In this document: positions 8,220-14,810 of the stretch, piece after piece
How positions within the stretch are numbered: position 1 is the first letter of the stretch
How the letters are laid out: every line of letters begins with the position of its first letter
Origin: JALOAR01 sp041649615
GTDB taxonomy: Bacteria; Patescibacteriota; Minisyncoccia; UBA6257; Colwellbacteraceae
Direction: 5' to 3'
Assembly (NCBI GenBank): GCA_041649615.1
Contig: JBAZMT010000001.1
Location: forward strand, 1 to 64,000
Length of the DNA: 64,000 bases
The notes under the pieces: model-generated
What the model was told of the DNA's origin: nothing
The model's database searches: none
Seen by the model: only the letters and a program-made list of their open reading frames with translations
Made by a program: the position numbers and the translations under genes

Positions 8220-8391
8220 TAAATATCCCCTTTGGGGATATTTTATAAATAGAACAGGAATCGGACGTTTCAGGGGGTCGGGGAAACTTTCTAAAAGTTT
8301 CCCCGTGTAGGAGAAGATTAAGAACCGTGGGTTCTTAAAGCGCAGCCGACCGAAGGTCGCAGCGAGCAGTGAGATTCCCGTATCCCGCTCA
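8220..8391. mobile_element. Gene-free segment bounded by a duplicated tRNA-Gly 3' end (att-like)
   Basis: The 19 bases of the tRNA 3' end at 8201-8219 recur exactly at 8373-8391. Between them is no gene but a run of hairpins: GGGGAAACTT/AAGTTTCCCC (8280-8304), TAAGAACC/GGTTCTTA (8319-8337) and CGACC/GGTCG (8347-8359). GGTCGG at 8276 could alternatively pair with CCGACC at 8346, closing a junction. GGAATCGGAC at 8259 is the reverse complement of part of the tRNA T arm. Such duplication is what tRNA-targeting integrases leave; here it would be a remnant or a minimal element. A structured RNA is an alternative reading. Confidence 0.5.
8221..8247 (+). terminator. Terminator after tRNA-Gly
   Basis: AAATATCCCC and GGGGATATTT form a 10-bp stem with a three-base loop followed by a short T-rich run. 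Confidence 0.85.
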
Positions 8392-8400
8392 AATTGAAAA

Positions 8401-8430
8401 AACGCCTATCTTGAGCAATAATGAGGCGTT
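8401..8430 (-). terminator. Hairpin with T-run on the minus strand, no minus-strand gene nearby
   Basis: AACGCCT and AGGCGTT enclose a 16-base loop. The run of six T residues lies on the minus strand, so it would stop leftward transcription entering the tRNA-Gly region. No leftward gene is seen to its right before typA, so its purpose is unclear. Confidence 0.45.
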
Positions 8431-8483
8431 AAAAACGTCTTTTAGGCTGTCTTGGCTACATTATCCAGCTAAGGCAATAAGTT

Positions 8484-8556
8484 GCCACCTTAGCTCAGCT
8501 GGTAGAGCAATACTTTCGTAAAGTAGAGGTCCCCGGTTCGAATCCGGGAGGTGGCT
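8484..8556 (+). tRNA. tRNA-Thr (anticodon CGT)
   Basis: Acceptor stem GCCACCT/AGGTGGC, D arm AGCTCAGCTGGTAGAGC, anticodon loop TTCGTAA (CGT) and T arm CCCCGGTTCGAATCCGGG, with discriminator T. CCA is not encoded. Confidence 0.95.
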
Positions 8557-8601
8557 CAAAAATGACAATAATTGAGAAAGCAACCGACAGAACTCATAAT
8601 T

Positions 8602-8614
8602 CGCCGGCTGGCGG
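8602..8614. repeat. CGCCGGCTGGCGG palindromic repeat copy
   Basis: Intergenic copy of the near-palindrome also found in lepA (6553) and, inverted, at 26714. Confidence 0.6.
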
Positions 8615-8657
8615 ACAACTCACAAAACACAATCAAAAATTCGTAACTCACAAAACA
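8612..8657. repeat. ACTCACAAAACAC direct repeats upstream of prfB
   Basis: ACTCACAAAACAC occurs twice about 31 bases apart, the second ending just before the prfB ATG. The related word ACTCACAA also precedes the DUF4012 gene at 3958-3991. Confidence 0.6.
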
Positions 8658-8659
8658 CG

Positions 8660-9613
8660 ATGGATAAAGAAACAGAAAATTTAAAAAAAATAATTTCCGA
8701 TAAATTCGGAATTGAGAAGAAAAGAATAAGGCTTAAAGAACTTGAGTTTGTCGTGTCTGATCCGGATATTTGGAAAGAAAACAAAACAGAAGCAGGAGAA
8801 AAAACAAAGGAATATGGGTTGTTGAAATCGGAAATAGACGAATTTGACGCCATAAAAACTCCCGAAGAGGCTCACAAGTTTGAGGAGCGATTTATGACGA
8901 AGAACAAGTACGAGAATTTGCCGGCGATTATTTCCGTTTCACCCGGAGCGGGAGGAGAAGACGCGGCCGATTGGGCTCAAATGCTTCTTACGATGTATAA
9001 AAATTATGCGGCAAGGCGAAAATGGAAAATATCGAAAGTTGCTTCTGACACGATAGAGATAAAAGGAGAAGATGCTTATAACATTTTGCGGAAAGAATAC
9101 GGAGTGCACAGGCTCGTGCGCATATCGCCCTATGACGCCAAAAAATTGAGGCATACATCTTTCGCTTTGGTTGAAGTTCTGCCCGCGTTCGGAAAATTGG
9201 ACACGGAGAAAATTGAAATTCCCGAAAAAGACATAAAAGTCGATTTTGCGAGGTCATCGGGACCGGGCGGACAAAACGTGAATAAAGTGGAAACGGCCGT
9301 GAGAGTGGTGCATATTCCCACGGGACTTTCGGCTTTATCGCAGGCGGAACGAAGCCAAACGCAGAACAGGGAACGGGCGCTTGCGATACTTAAGGCGAAA
9401 TTAATCAAACTTTTGGAAGAAAAACAGGAAACGGAAATAAAAAGCTTGAAAACTCGCGTGAGTCCCGAATGGGGGCACCAGATAAGATCATACGTTCTGC
9501 ATCCGTATAAACTGGTGAAAGATCATCGCAGCGAGTATGAAACAGCAAAGATTGACGACGTGTTAGCGGGCAACCTGGACGGCTTCATAGAGGCTGAGTT
9601 AAAATTAGACTAG
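8660..9613 (+). CDS. prfB: Peptide chain release factor 2
   Basis: A 317-residue class I release factor. The catalytic GGQ is in SSGPGGQNVNKVETAVR (about residue 205), followed by the typical HIPTG and QIRSYVLHPYKLVKDHR blocks. It is RF2 type: the stop-codon tripeptide region reads ISPYDAKKLRHTSF, where most RF2 have SPF, so Phe is replaced by Tyr. The protein is about 45 residues shorter than typical RF2, mainly in the N-terminal domain. The frame is continuous, with no programmed +1 frameshift. There is no SD; repeats abut the ATG. ftsE starts on the very next base after the stop. Confidence 0.93.
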   Translation: MDKETENLKKIISDKFGIEKKRIRLKELEFVVSDPDIWKENKTEAGEKTKEYGLLKSEIDEFDAIKTPEEAHKFEERFMTKNKYENLPAIISVSPGAGGEDAADWAQMLLTMYKNYAARRKWKISKVASDTIEIKGEDAYNILRKEYGVHRLVRISPYDAKKLRHTSFALVEVLPAFGKLDTEKIEIPEKDIKVDFARSSGPGGQNVNKVETAVRVVHIPTGLSALSQAERSQTQNRERALAILKAKLIKLLEEKQETEIKSLKTRVSPEWGHQIRSYVLHPYKLVKDHRSEYETAKIDDVLAGNLDGFIEAELKLD

Positions 9614-10294
9614 GTGATTACTTTTAATAACGTTTCAAAGAAATATGGCGATAACGAAGTCGTTCGGGAAGCGAGCTTTAAAATAAATCCCGGAGAGTTC
9701 GTCTCGCTTGTGGGAAAATCGGGCGCGGGCAAATCCACGCTCATAAAAATGTTAATAGGTGAAGAAAGACCTTCCAAGGGAAGGATAATTTTCGGCCAGT
9801 ATGAAGTTAACAAGTTGAACAACAAGGAATTGCCGGAGCTAAGAAGGCACATGGGGATAATCTTCCAGGAGTTTCGTTTGTTGCCGAAAAAAACGGCTTA
9901 CGAGAACGTAGTTTTTGCAATGGAAGTAGCCGGACGTCCGCAGAAAGAAATTGACGAAGTGACGCCGCAGGTTCTCGATCTCGTGGGACTTTCCACCAAG
10001 GTGCAGAATTTCATTCACGAGCTTTCAGGAGGCGAAAAGCAGAGAGTAGCCATCGCGCGGGCAATGGTGAATCATCCGGACGTCATAATCGCCGATGAGC
10101 CGACCGGAAATTTGGATCCCATAAACACCTGGGGAATAATAAACCTGCTTACGAAAATCAATGAACTCGGCACGACCGTTATTCTTGCGACTCACAACAA
10201 AGAAATCGTGAACCAGCTTGAAAAGAGAGTCATAAGCATGGAAGACGGCAGAATAATAAGGGACGAAGAAAAAGGAAAGTATATCCTCGTTTAA
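9614..10294 (+). CDS. ftsE: Cell division ABC transporter ATP-binding protein FtsE
   Basis: A 226-residue ABC ATPase: Walker A GKSGAGKST (34-42), a Q-loop in IIFQEFRLL, signature LSGGEK and Walker B VIIADEPTG. Start GTG at 9614 directly follows the prfB TAG, so translation is probably coupled. FtsE with FtsX controls septal peptidoglycan hydrolases by ATP-driven conformational signalling. ftsX begins one base after the stop. A candidate target, the M23/EnvC-like hydrolase at 61507-62721, is in the same window. Confidence 0.95.
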   Translation: MITFNNVSKKYGDNEVVREASFKINPGEFVSLVGKSGAGKSTLIKMLIGEERPSKGRIIFGQYEVNKLNNKELPELRRHMGIIFQEFRLLPKKTAYENVVFAMEVAGRPQKEIDEVTPQVLDLVGLSTKVQNFIHELSGGEKQRVAIARAMVNHPDVIIADEPTGNLDPINTWGIINLLTKINELGTTVILATHNKEIVNQLEKRVISMEDGRIIRDEEKGKYILV

Positions 10295-10295
10295 T

Positions 10296-11204
10296 ATGCT
10301 CACAACACTCGTAAGAATCCTCAAATACGGCGTTCAGAATTTTGCCAGAAACTACTTGGTTTCCGTAGCGACTATTTTGGTATTGCTTCTCGCAGTGATC
10401 GTTTTTGAGTCTCTTATTCTTTTCGGCGCCGTGGGACAAAAGGCGATATCTTTAGTCCAGGATAAAATAGACATCAGCGTGGACTTTAGGGATAACGTGC
10501 CGGAAGACGAGATGCTTTCACTCAAGAGTTCGCTTGAGAGCCTTTCTGAAGTAAAACAGGTTGAGTACGTTTCGCGCGATGAAGCGCTCATAAGATTTAA
10601 AGAAAGGCACCCGGCGGACTCCGATATCGCAAAAGCGCTTGAGGAAATCGGAGACAATCCCTTGAGAGCGTCTTTAAACATCAAGGCTTTTAATCCAAAG
10701 GATTATTCGGCTATTGCGTCTTACCTGAATAACGACACTCTTTCCGCAATCATTGAAACGGTAAGTTATAACCAGAACCAGCTCGTGATAGACAGGCTTG
10801 CGAGAATAATGGACGTCGGCCGGCAAGCCGGATTCATGCTTACGATCATTCTTGCCGTCATTGCGAGCATCGTTTCCTTCAACACGATTCTTTTGGCGAT
10901 CCATACGAGTAAAGACGAAATAGGCATTATGAGGCTCGTGGGAGCGTCAAACGCGTTCGTGAGAGGCCCTTATATCGTGGTGGGCGCGATATACGGAATA
11001 CTCGCGGCAGTTGTCGGAGTGATAATCGCCATACCCACTGCTTATTTCGTGGCGCCTTACGTTTCGGTTTTGATTCCCGAAATGAACTTGTGGAACTATT
11101 TCTTAAGCCACGCGTTCACTATTTTGGGATATGATCTGCTTTTTGCCGTGACAATCGGAGTGGTTTCAAGCTTTGTCGTGGTCAGAAGGTACTTAAAGGG
11201 ATAG
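10296..11204 (+). CDS. ftsX: Cell division protein FtsX
   Basis: A 302-residue permease-like protein with four transmembrane segments: one near residues 20-45, then three in the C-terminal half (about 175-200, 225-250 and 270-295). A large extracellular loop lies between the first two and carries the FtsX-type sequence SLSEVKQVEYVSRDEAL. It partners FtsE (preceding gene, one base apart) to activate cell-wall hydrolases outside the membrane. There is no SD, and expression is likely coupled to prfB-ftsE. Confidence 0.95.
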   Translation: MLTTLVRILKYGVQNFARNYLVSVATILVLLLAVIVFESLILFGAVGQKAISLVQDKIDISVDFRDNVPEDEMLSLKSSLESLSEVKQVEYVSRDEALIRFKERHPADSDIAKALEEIGDNPLRASLNIKAFNPKDYSAIASYLNNDTLSAIIETVSYNQNQLVIDRLARIMDVGRQAGFMLTIILAVIASIVSFNTILLAIHTSKDEIGIMRLVGASNAFVRGPYIVVGAIYGILAAVVGVIIAIPTAYFVAPYVSVLIPEMNLWNYFLSHAFTILGYDLLFAVTIGVVSSFVVVRRYLKG

Positions 11205-11300
11205 AGAGAACTTTGCGTAAATGATTGCCGTGTTATGTACGGCGTCTTGAGCAACTACCAGATATATGTTATCTTCAGCAGTTTTCGCGACGACACATAT

Positions 11301-13109
11301 ATGAACATAAGAAATGTAGCCATAATAGCGCATGTAGATCACGGAAAGACGACCCTTGTGGACGCCTTATTAAAGCAGTCTGAAAATTTCAAAGTAAAAA
11401 CCGGCGCGGCGGAAGAACTGATAATGGATTCAAACGAGTTGGAAAGGGAAAGAGGAATAACTATTTTTTCCAAGAATGCCGCCGTCAATTACAAGGGCGT
11501 AAAGATAAACATTGTAGATACTCCGGGACACGCCGATTTCGGCGGAGAAGTGGAACGCATAATGAGAATGGTGGACGGAGCCATACTTCTCGTGGACGCC
11601 AAGGAAGGGCCGATGCCGCAAACAAAGTTCGTGCTCGGGAAAGCGATAGAAGCGGGATTAAAGATCGTCGTCCTCATAAACAAAATAGACAAGCCGGACG
11701 CGCGGCCGGAATGGGTGTTAAACGCCGTTTACGATCTTTTTATAGAACTCGGGGCGACCGAAACCCAAATTGATTTTCCCGTAATATACGCTTCAGGCGT
11801 GCAAGGCAGGGCGGGAACCACGGGAGAGCTGTCTTCAATGGAAGACATTGAACCGGTTTTCAAATCAATAATTGATTTTATTCCGGCTCCGGAGGCGAGG
11901 CTCGACGAGCCCTTTCAGGCGCTCGTGGCAAACATACAATACGACAATTACAAGGGCAGAATGGCGATAGCGAGAATCTACGCGGGAACGGTTAAAAAAG
12001 GCTCACAAGTGGCGGTTATCGGAAAAGACGGAACGGTTCGCAAGGCAAACGTTTCCGCCATATCCCTTTTTTCGGGACTTTCGCGCGTAGACGTTGATTT
12101 GGCTTCCGCCGGAGACATTGCCGCCATATCCGGAATTGCGGACGTATCAATAGGAGAGACGATAGCAAGCGTGGATAATCCCATGCCGCTTCCGCCCATA
12201 CACATAGACGAGCCGACCATCAAAATGATTTTCGGAGTAAACACTTCTCCTTTTTCGGGTCGTGAAGGACAATATACGACTTCAAGGAACATAAAGGAAA
12301 GATTAGAGAAGGAGCTTGAAGCGGACGTGGCTTTAAAAATGGAGCCGACTCCAACAACCGACAAATGGATCGTATCCGGCAGAGGAGAACTTCACTTATC
12401 CATATTGGTTGAAAAAATGAGGCGTGAAGGATACGAGTTTGAAGTTTCCAAACCGCAGGTGATCTTAAAAGAAAAAGACGGAAAGACCGTGGAGCCGATA
12501 GAAATCGCTTCCATAGAAGTTCCCGAAAAATTTTCTGGGACAGTTATTGAGATAATGGGAAAAAGGCTCGGGGTGATGAAAGACATGTCGGTTGACAGGG
12601 GAATTTGCAAACTGGAATTCACAGTGCCGACGCGCGGTCTTATCGGACTTCGCAATCTTTTTCTTACCGCCACCAAAGGAACGGGAATAATGAATACCCT
12701 TTTTGCCGGATACCAGGAAATAAAAGGTGAGGCCAAATCGCGCGAACACGGTTCAATAGTTTCCACGGCAACGGGAGAAACGAACAATTACGGGCTTGTG
12801 GCCGCGCAGGGAAGAGGGGAACTCTTTATGAGCGCGGGAGTGCCGGTGTACGAGGGAATGGTTATCGGAGCGAACGCCAAAGAAGGAGACGTTTACGTAA
12901 ACGTGTGCAAGGCGAAAGAACTTACGAATTTCAGGGCGAAGAATGACGGACTTCAAGAACAACTTGAAGTACCGAGAAAACTTACGCTTGAAGACGCCAT
13001 TGATTACATATCGGACGACGAGCTGTTGGAAGTAACGCCAAAATCTATACGAATAAGAAAGCTGCATTTGACAGAAAACGATCGGAAGAAAGCGCAAAGA
13101 AAAGGATAA
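11301..13109 (+). CDS. typA: Ribosome-associated GTPase TypA/BipA
   Basis: The conserved N-terminus begins MNIRNVAIIAHVDHGKTT, so the ATG at 11301 is chosen rather than the in-frame ATG 66 bases upstream. G1 HVDHGKTT, ERERGITI, DTPGHADFGGEV and NKIDKPDARP are all intact. The C-terminal EF-G-like domains and the BipA-specific region (RGLIGLR...TKGTGIMN) follow, giving 602 residues. BipA acts on 50S assembly and stress adaptation. It is monocistronic here and ends at a hairpin shared with the convergent cysteine-rich operon. Confidence 0.96.
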   Translation: MNIRNVAIIAHVDHGKTTLVDALLKQSENFKVKTGAAEELIMDSNELERERGITIFSKNAAVNYKGVKINIVDTPGHADFGGEVERIMRMVDGAILLVDAKEGPMPQTKFVLGKAIEAGLKIVVLINKIDKPDARPEWVLNAVYDLFIELGATETQIDFPVIYASGVQGRAGTTGELSSMEDIEPVFKSIIDFIPAPEARLDEPFQALVANIQYDNYKGRMAIARIYAGTVKKGSQVAVIGKDGTVRKANVSAISLFSGLSRVDVDLASAGDIAAISGIADVSIGETIASVDNPMPLPPIHIDEPTIKMIFGVNTSPFSGREGQYTTSRNIKERLEKELEADVALKMEPTPTTDKWIVSGRGELHLSILVEKMRREGYEFEVSKPQVILKEKDGKTVEPIEIASIEVPEKFSGTVIEIMGKRLGVMKDMSVDRGICKLEFTVPTRGLIGLRNLFLTATKGTGIMNTLFAGYQEIKGEAKSREHGSIVSTATGETNNYGLVAAQGRGELFMSAGVPVYEGMVIGANAKEGDVYVNVCKAKELTNFRAKNDGLQEQLEVPRKLTLEDAIDYISDDELLEVTPKSIRIRKLHLTENDRKKAQRKG

Positions 13110-13135
13110 AAACGCTCCGCAATGATGCGGAGCGT
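13106..13135 (-). terminator. Terminator of the leftward small-protein operon
   Basis: ACGCTCCGCA and TGCGGAGCGT form a 10-bp stem with loop ATGA. The T-run is on the minus strand, so it chiefly ends the 13677-13143 operon; typA also ends here. Confidence 0.85.
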
Positions 13136-13142
13136 AATATAA

Positions 13143-13418
13143 TCAGCCGTGAGCGTCAAGGAAGTCAGCAAGCTTCTTGCTGACTTGGTTATCAAGATCA
13201 AGCTTCAAACCCCACTTTTTGACTTCAGCGCGGATCCAGTTCAACTCCTCTCGCATAATAGAGCGAAGATCTATCGTGCAAGGAAGGACGAAGGCCATAT
13301 CGCAGTTGGCGTGGCAACAAGCATACACTGTAAGCTCAACGTTGCCGTCTTCGGATCGGTATTCCTGGTGCGGGATGATTTCGTCTCCGATCTGATGCGA
13401 TTTACAGTTGTTAGGCAT
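13143..13418 (-). CDS. Unknown small Cys/His-rich protein
   Basis: A 91-residue protein starting at ATG 13418, chosen because AAGGAGGT lies 7 bases upstream. Cys5/His8 and the cluster YACCHANC (Cys34, Cys35, His36, Cys39) suggest a metal site, followed by a helical C-terminal half (MREELNWIRAEVKKWG). No family was recognised. Its start overlaps the end of the upstream gene by 8 bases, so it is the second gene of a coupled pair. It belongs to the SD-led class of genes in this window. Confidence 0.7.
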   Translation of the reverse strand: MPNNCKSHQIGDEIIPHQEYRSEDGNVELTVYACCHANCDMAFVLPCTIDLRSIMREELNWIRAEVKKWGLKLDLDNQVSKKLADFLDAHG

Positions 13419-13677
13419 TATTGAAACCTCCTTCCGGTTCATTCCACATGAATAGGGCTTCATCTCCCAGTTTCAGCTTTTCAATTTCGAGGAGAAGTCT
13501 TGTGCGCACGTCGTGGGGGATAAACTTGAACTTTTCACCCGGAGGGTGAATAACGAGCATGCCGCAGTTGCACCTTTCCACGAGGTACATGTCGCGCGGA
13601 TACTCCGGATCACGTATTGTCTCAACATAGGTCAATTTCCTATGCGGACAGTCAGAAGCTAGCGAAGCTACGGCCAT
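13411..13677 (-). CDS. Unknown small protein with CxH/CxC motif
   Basis: An 88-residue protein starting at ATG 13677 with AAGGAGG 8 bases upstream. The N-terminal pair Cys10-Pro-His12 and the later Cys36-Asn-Cys38-Gly could hold zinc. The middle reads IHPPGEKFKFIPHDVRTRLLLEIEKLK. No family was recognised. First gene of a two-gene leftward operon, with a possible operator dyad in its promoter. The gene before it on the other strand (13850) is divergently transcribed and also cysteine-bearing. Confidence 0.7.
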   Translation of the reverse strand: MAVASLASDCPHRKLTYVETIRDPEYPRDMYLVERCNCGMLVIHPPGEKFKFIPHDVRTRLLLEIEKLKLGDEALFMWNEPEGGFNNA

Positions 13678-13700
13678 ATAAATTTCCTCCTTTTTAAAGT

Positions 13701-13739
13701 GTCTCACTAGAGACTAATAAAACGGATTTTAAGCGTCAA
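13701..13739 (-). promoter_or_regulatory. Leftward promoter with GTCTC dyad
   Basis: On the minus strand TTGACG (13739-13734) is followed after 17 bases by a weak TAGTCT. The -10 overlaps a perfect inverted repeat, GTCTC-ACTA-GAGAC (13701-13714), placed as a repressor operator would be. Confidence 0.45.
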
Positions 13740-13779
13740 GGTTTTGAGGCTTAAAAGCTAGGTTTTTCCACTGTTTTCA

Positions 13780-13808
13780 TTGACAAAATGAAATTAGTAT
13801 GATACAAT
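13780..13808 (+). promoter_or_regulatory. Sigma70-type promoter for the 13850 gene
   Basis: TTGACA (13780-13785), a 17-base spacer and TACAAT (13803-13808): a near-consensus promoter about 40 bases ahead of the ATG. Confidence 0.8.
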
Positions 13809-13849
13809 GAAGTTAGAACATTAAAAGAAAAGGAAAGGAAAATAAGGAC

Positions 13850-14377
13850 ATGAAGTACTTCAACAGTTGTGGAGTGACTGGAAGGAGCTTTGAGTTCCAA
13901 TTTGCCGCTCCCATTCCACCGGGGATATGGAACGACAGAAAGATTTCTTTCTGGGAGGCGGTCAGGTTCATACTGAAGAATCAGCAGGCAGGCTGTTCGT
14001 CAGAGAACCTCTTGCGCCAGGGAGCAAAGGAACTTATAGCGGAAGTTTCAGCCGCTATCGGTTCACCAGTGGAGTTCTGCTCCTGTATCGGATCATGGCT
14101 TGACCGTGACCGGGGAGTGGATGCACTTCTCTACTCCAGCACTTTCGGCCGCGTAGTATTTCTTGATTTTACCGTTAGCAAGGCAAAATCACAGAACTAC
14201 GCCGTGGAGGAAGACGAATCCTGGATCAGAACAATTGTTGTGAGCGACCAGGGCGAAGAGGACAGGTTGTTCTCAAAGGGAATTGTTAGAGTCATCGCTG
14301 CGGCGATTAACCCTGCTATCGTTCCCGAGTCCGGAAGAAGGGTTGCTGAAAGACTTGGCTATGCAATGTCCGCTTAG
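13850..14377 (+). CDS. Unknown 175-residue protein
   Basis: ATG 13850 follows a purine-rich leader (AAGGAAAATAAGG). No signal peptide or membrane segment. The middle reads GSWLDRDRGVDALLYSS and then VVFLDFTVSKAK, loosely like the D...D/ExK arrangement of restriction-like nucleases, but the match is too weak to assign. Cysteines occur as CG, GC and CSC. It has its own near-consensus promoter and its own terminator, so it is a self-contained monocistronic unit between typA and the helicase gene. Function unknown. Confidence 0.7.
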   Translation: MKYFNSCGVTGRSFEFQFAAPIPPGIWNDRKISFWEAVRFILKNQQAGCSSENLLRQGAKELIAEVSAAIGSPVEFCSCIGSWLDRDRGVDALLYSSTFGRVVFLDFTVSKAKSQNYAVEEDESWIRTIVVSDQGEEDRLFSKGIVRVIAAAINPAIVPESGRRVAERLGYAMSA

Positions 14378-14387
14378 CCAATCCCTC

Positions 14388-14418
14388 AAAAATCGCGGAA
14401 AATCCGCGATTTTTTATC
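14388..14418 (+). terminator. Terminator of the 13850 gene
   Basis: AATCGCGGA and TCCGCGATT form a 9-bp stem with a three-base loop followed by six T. Confidence 0.9.
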
Positions 14419-14429
14419 CTAACGTAGAA

Positions 14430-14458
14430 TTGACTTGAAAGAAGTAATGTGTTATTTT
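14430..14458 (+). promoter_or_regulatory. Sigma70-type promoter for the zinc-ribbon gene
   Basis: TTGACT (14430-14435), a 17-base spacer and TATTTT (14453-14458), starting about ten bases after the preceding terminator. Confidence 0.65.
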
Positions 14459-14504
14459 TCTGCCTGGTTCAAACGATGTTTAAAAATTGGAAAGAGGGGA
14501 ATTG

Positions 14505-14762
14505 ATGGAAATGGTACTGGGATTAAAGACTGTCTGCGAATGTGGTGCAATCGGAGAAACTTCACTGGAAGACTTCCGGAGAATGTTTCCTCGCGCACAC
14601 CTGATCCCCATCACGAGATTCTTCAAACTGGACGGTGCTCTTCTTAAAACGGAGCAGTGCCCGAAATGCGCGGAGATTACCTTGAAAGACTCCCTTGAAG
14701 GAGCGAAAATGATTCCCATAAAGAGGGTACTCAAAAAACCCAAGACCGGTTTGGCTCAATAG
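14505..14762 (+). CDS. Unknown small zinc-ribbon-like protein
   Basis: An 85-residue protein from ATG 14505, chosen because AGAGGGGA (14492-14499) lies upstream. Cys11-Glu-Cys13 and Cys52-Pro-Lys-Cys55 form a likely four-Cys zinc ribbon, with a positively charged C-terminus (IKRVLKKPK). No family was recognised. It has its own promoter and ends inside its own terminator hairpin. It is the third small Cys-pair protein within 1.6 kb, after those at 13143 and 13411. Confidence 0.72.
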   Translation: MEMVLGLKTVCECGAIGETSLEDFRRMFPRAHLIPITRFFKLDGALLKTEQCPKCAEITLKDSLEGAKMIPIKRVLKKPKTGLAQ

Positions 14763-14779
14763 CAAACCGGTTTTTTTAT
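14745..14779 (+). terminator. Terminator overlapping the end of the zinc-ribbon gene
   Basis: ACCGGTTTG and CAAACCGGT form a 9-bp stem around the stop codon, followed by seven T. Confidence 0.9.
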
Positions 14780-14797
14780 TTTTCGGAGAAGCTTCAC

Positions 14798-14803
14798 TAT
14801 ACT
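14798..14803 (+). promoter_or_regulatory. -10 box of a leaderless promoter (helicase)
   Basis: TATACT lies 7 bases before the GTG at 14811, with no SD, so the transcript would start at or within a base or two of the start codon. Confidence 0.6.
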
Positions 14804-14810
14804 AGAGTCA

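Noticed and set aside
13850..14377. Assignment of the 175-residue protein as a restriction-like nuclease
   Set aside because: The D...DFTVSK pattern lacks a convincing E-x-K and the flanking fold elements; left as unknown.
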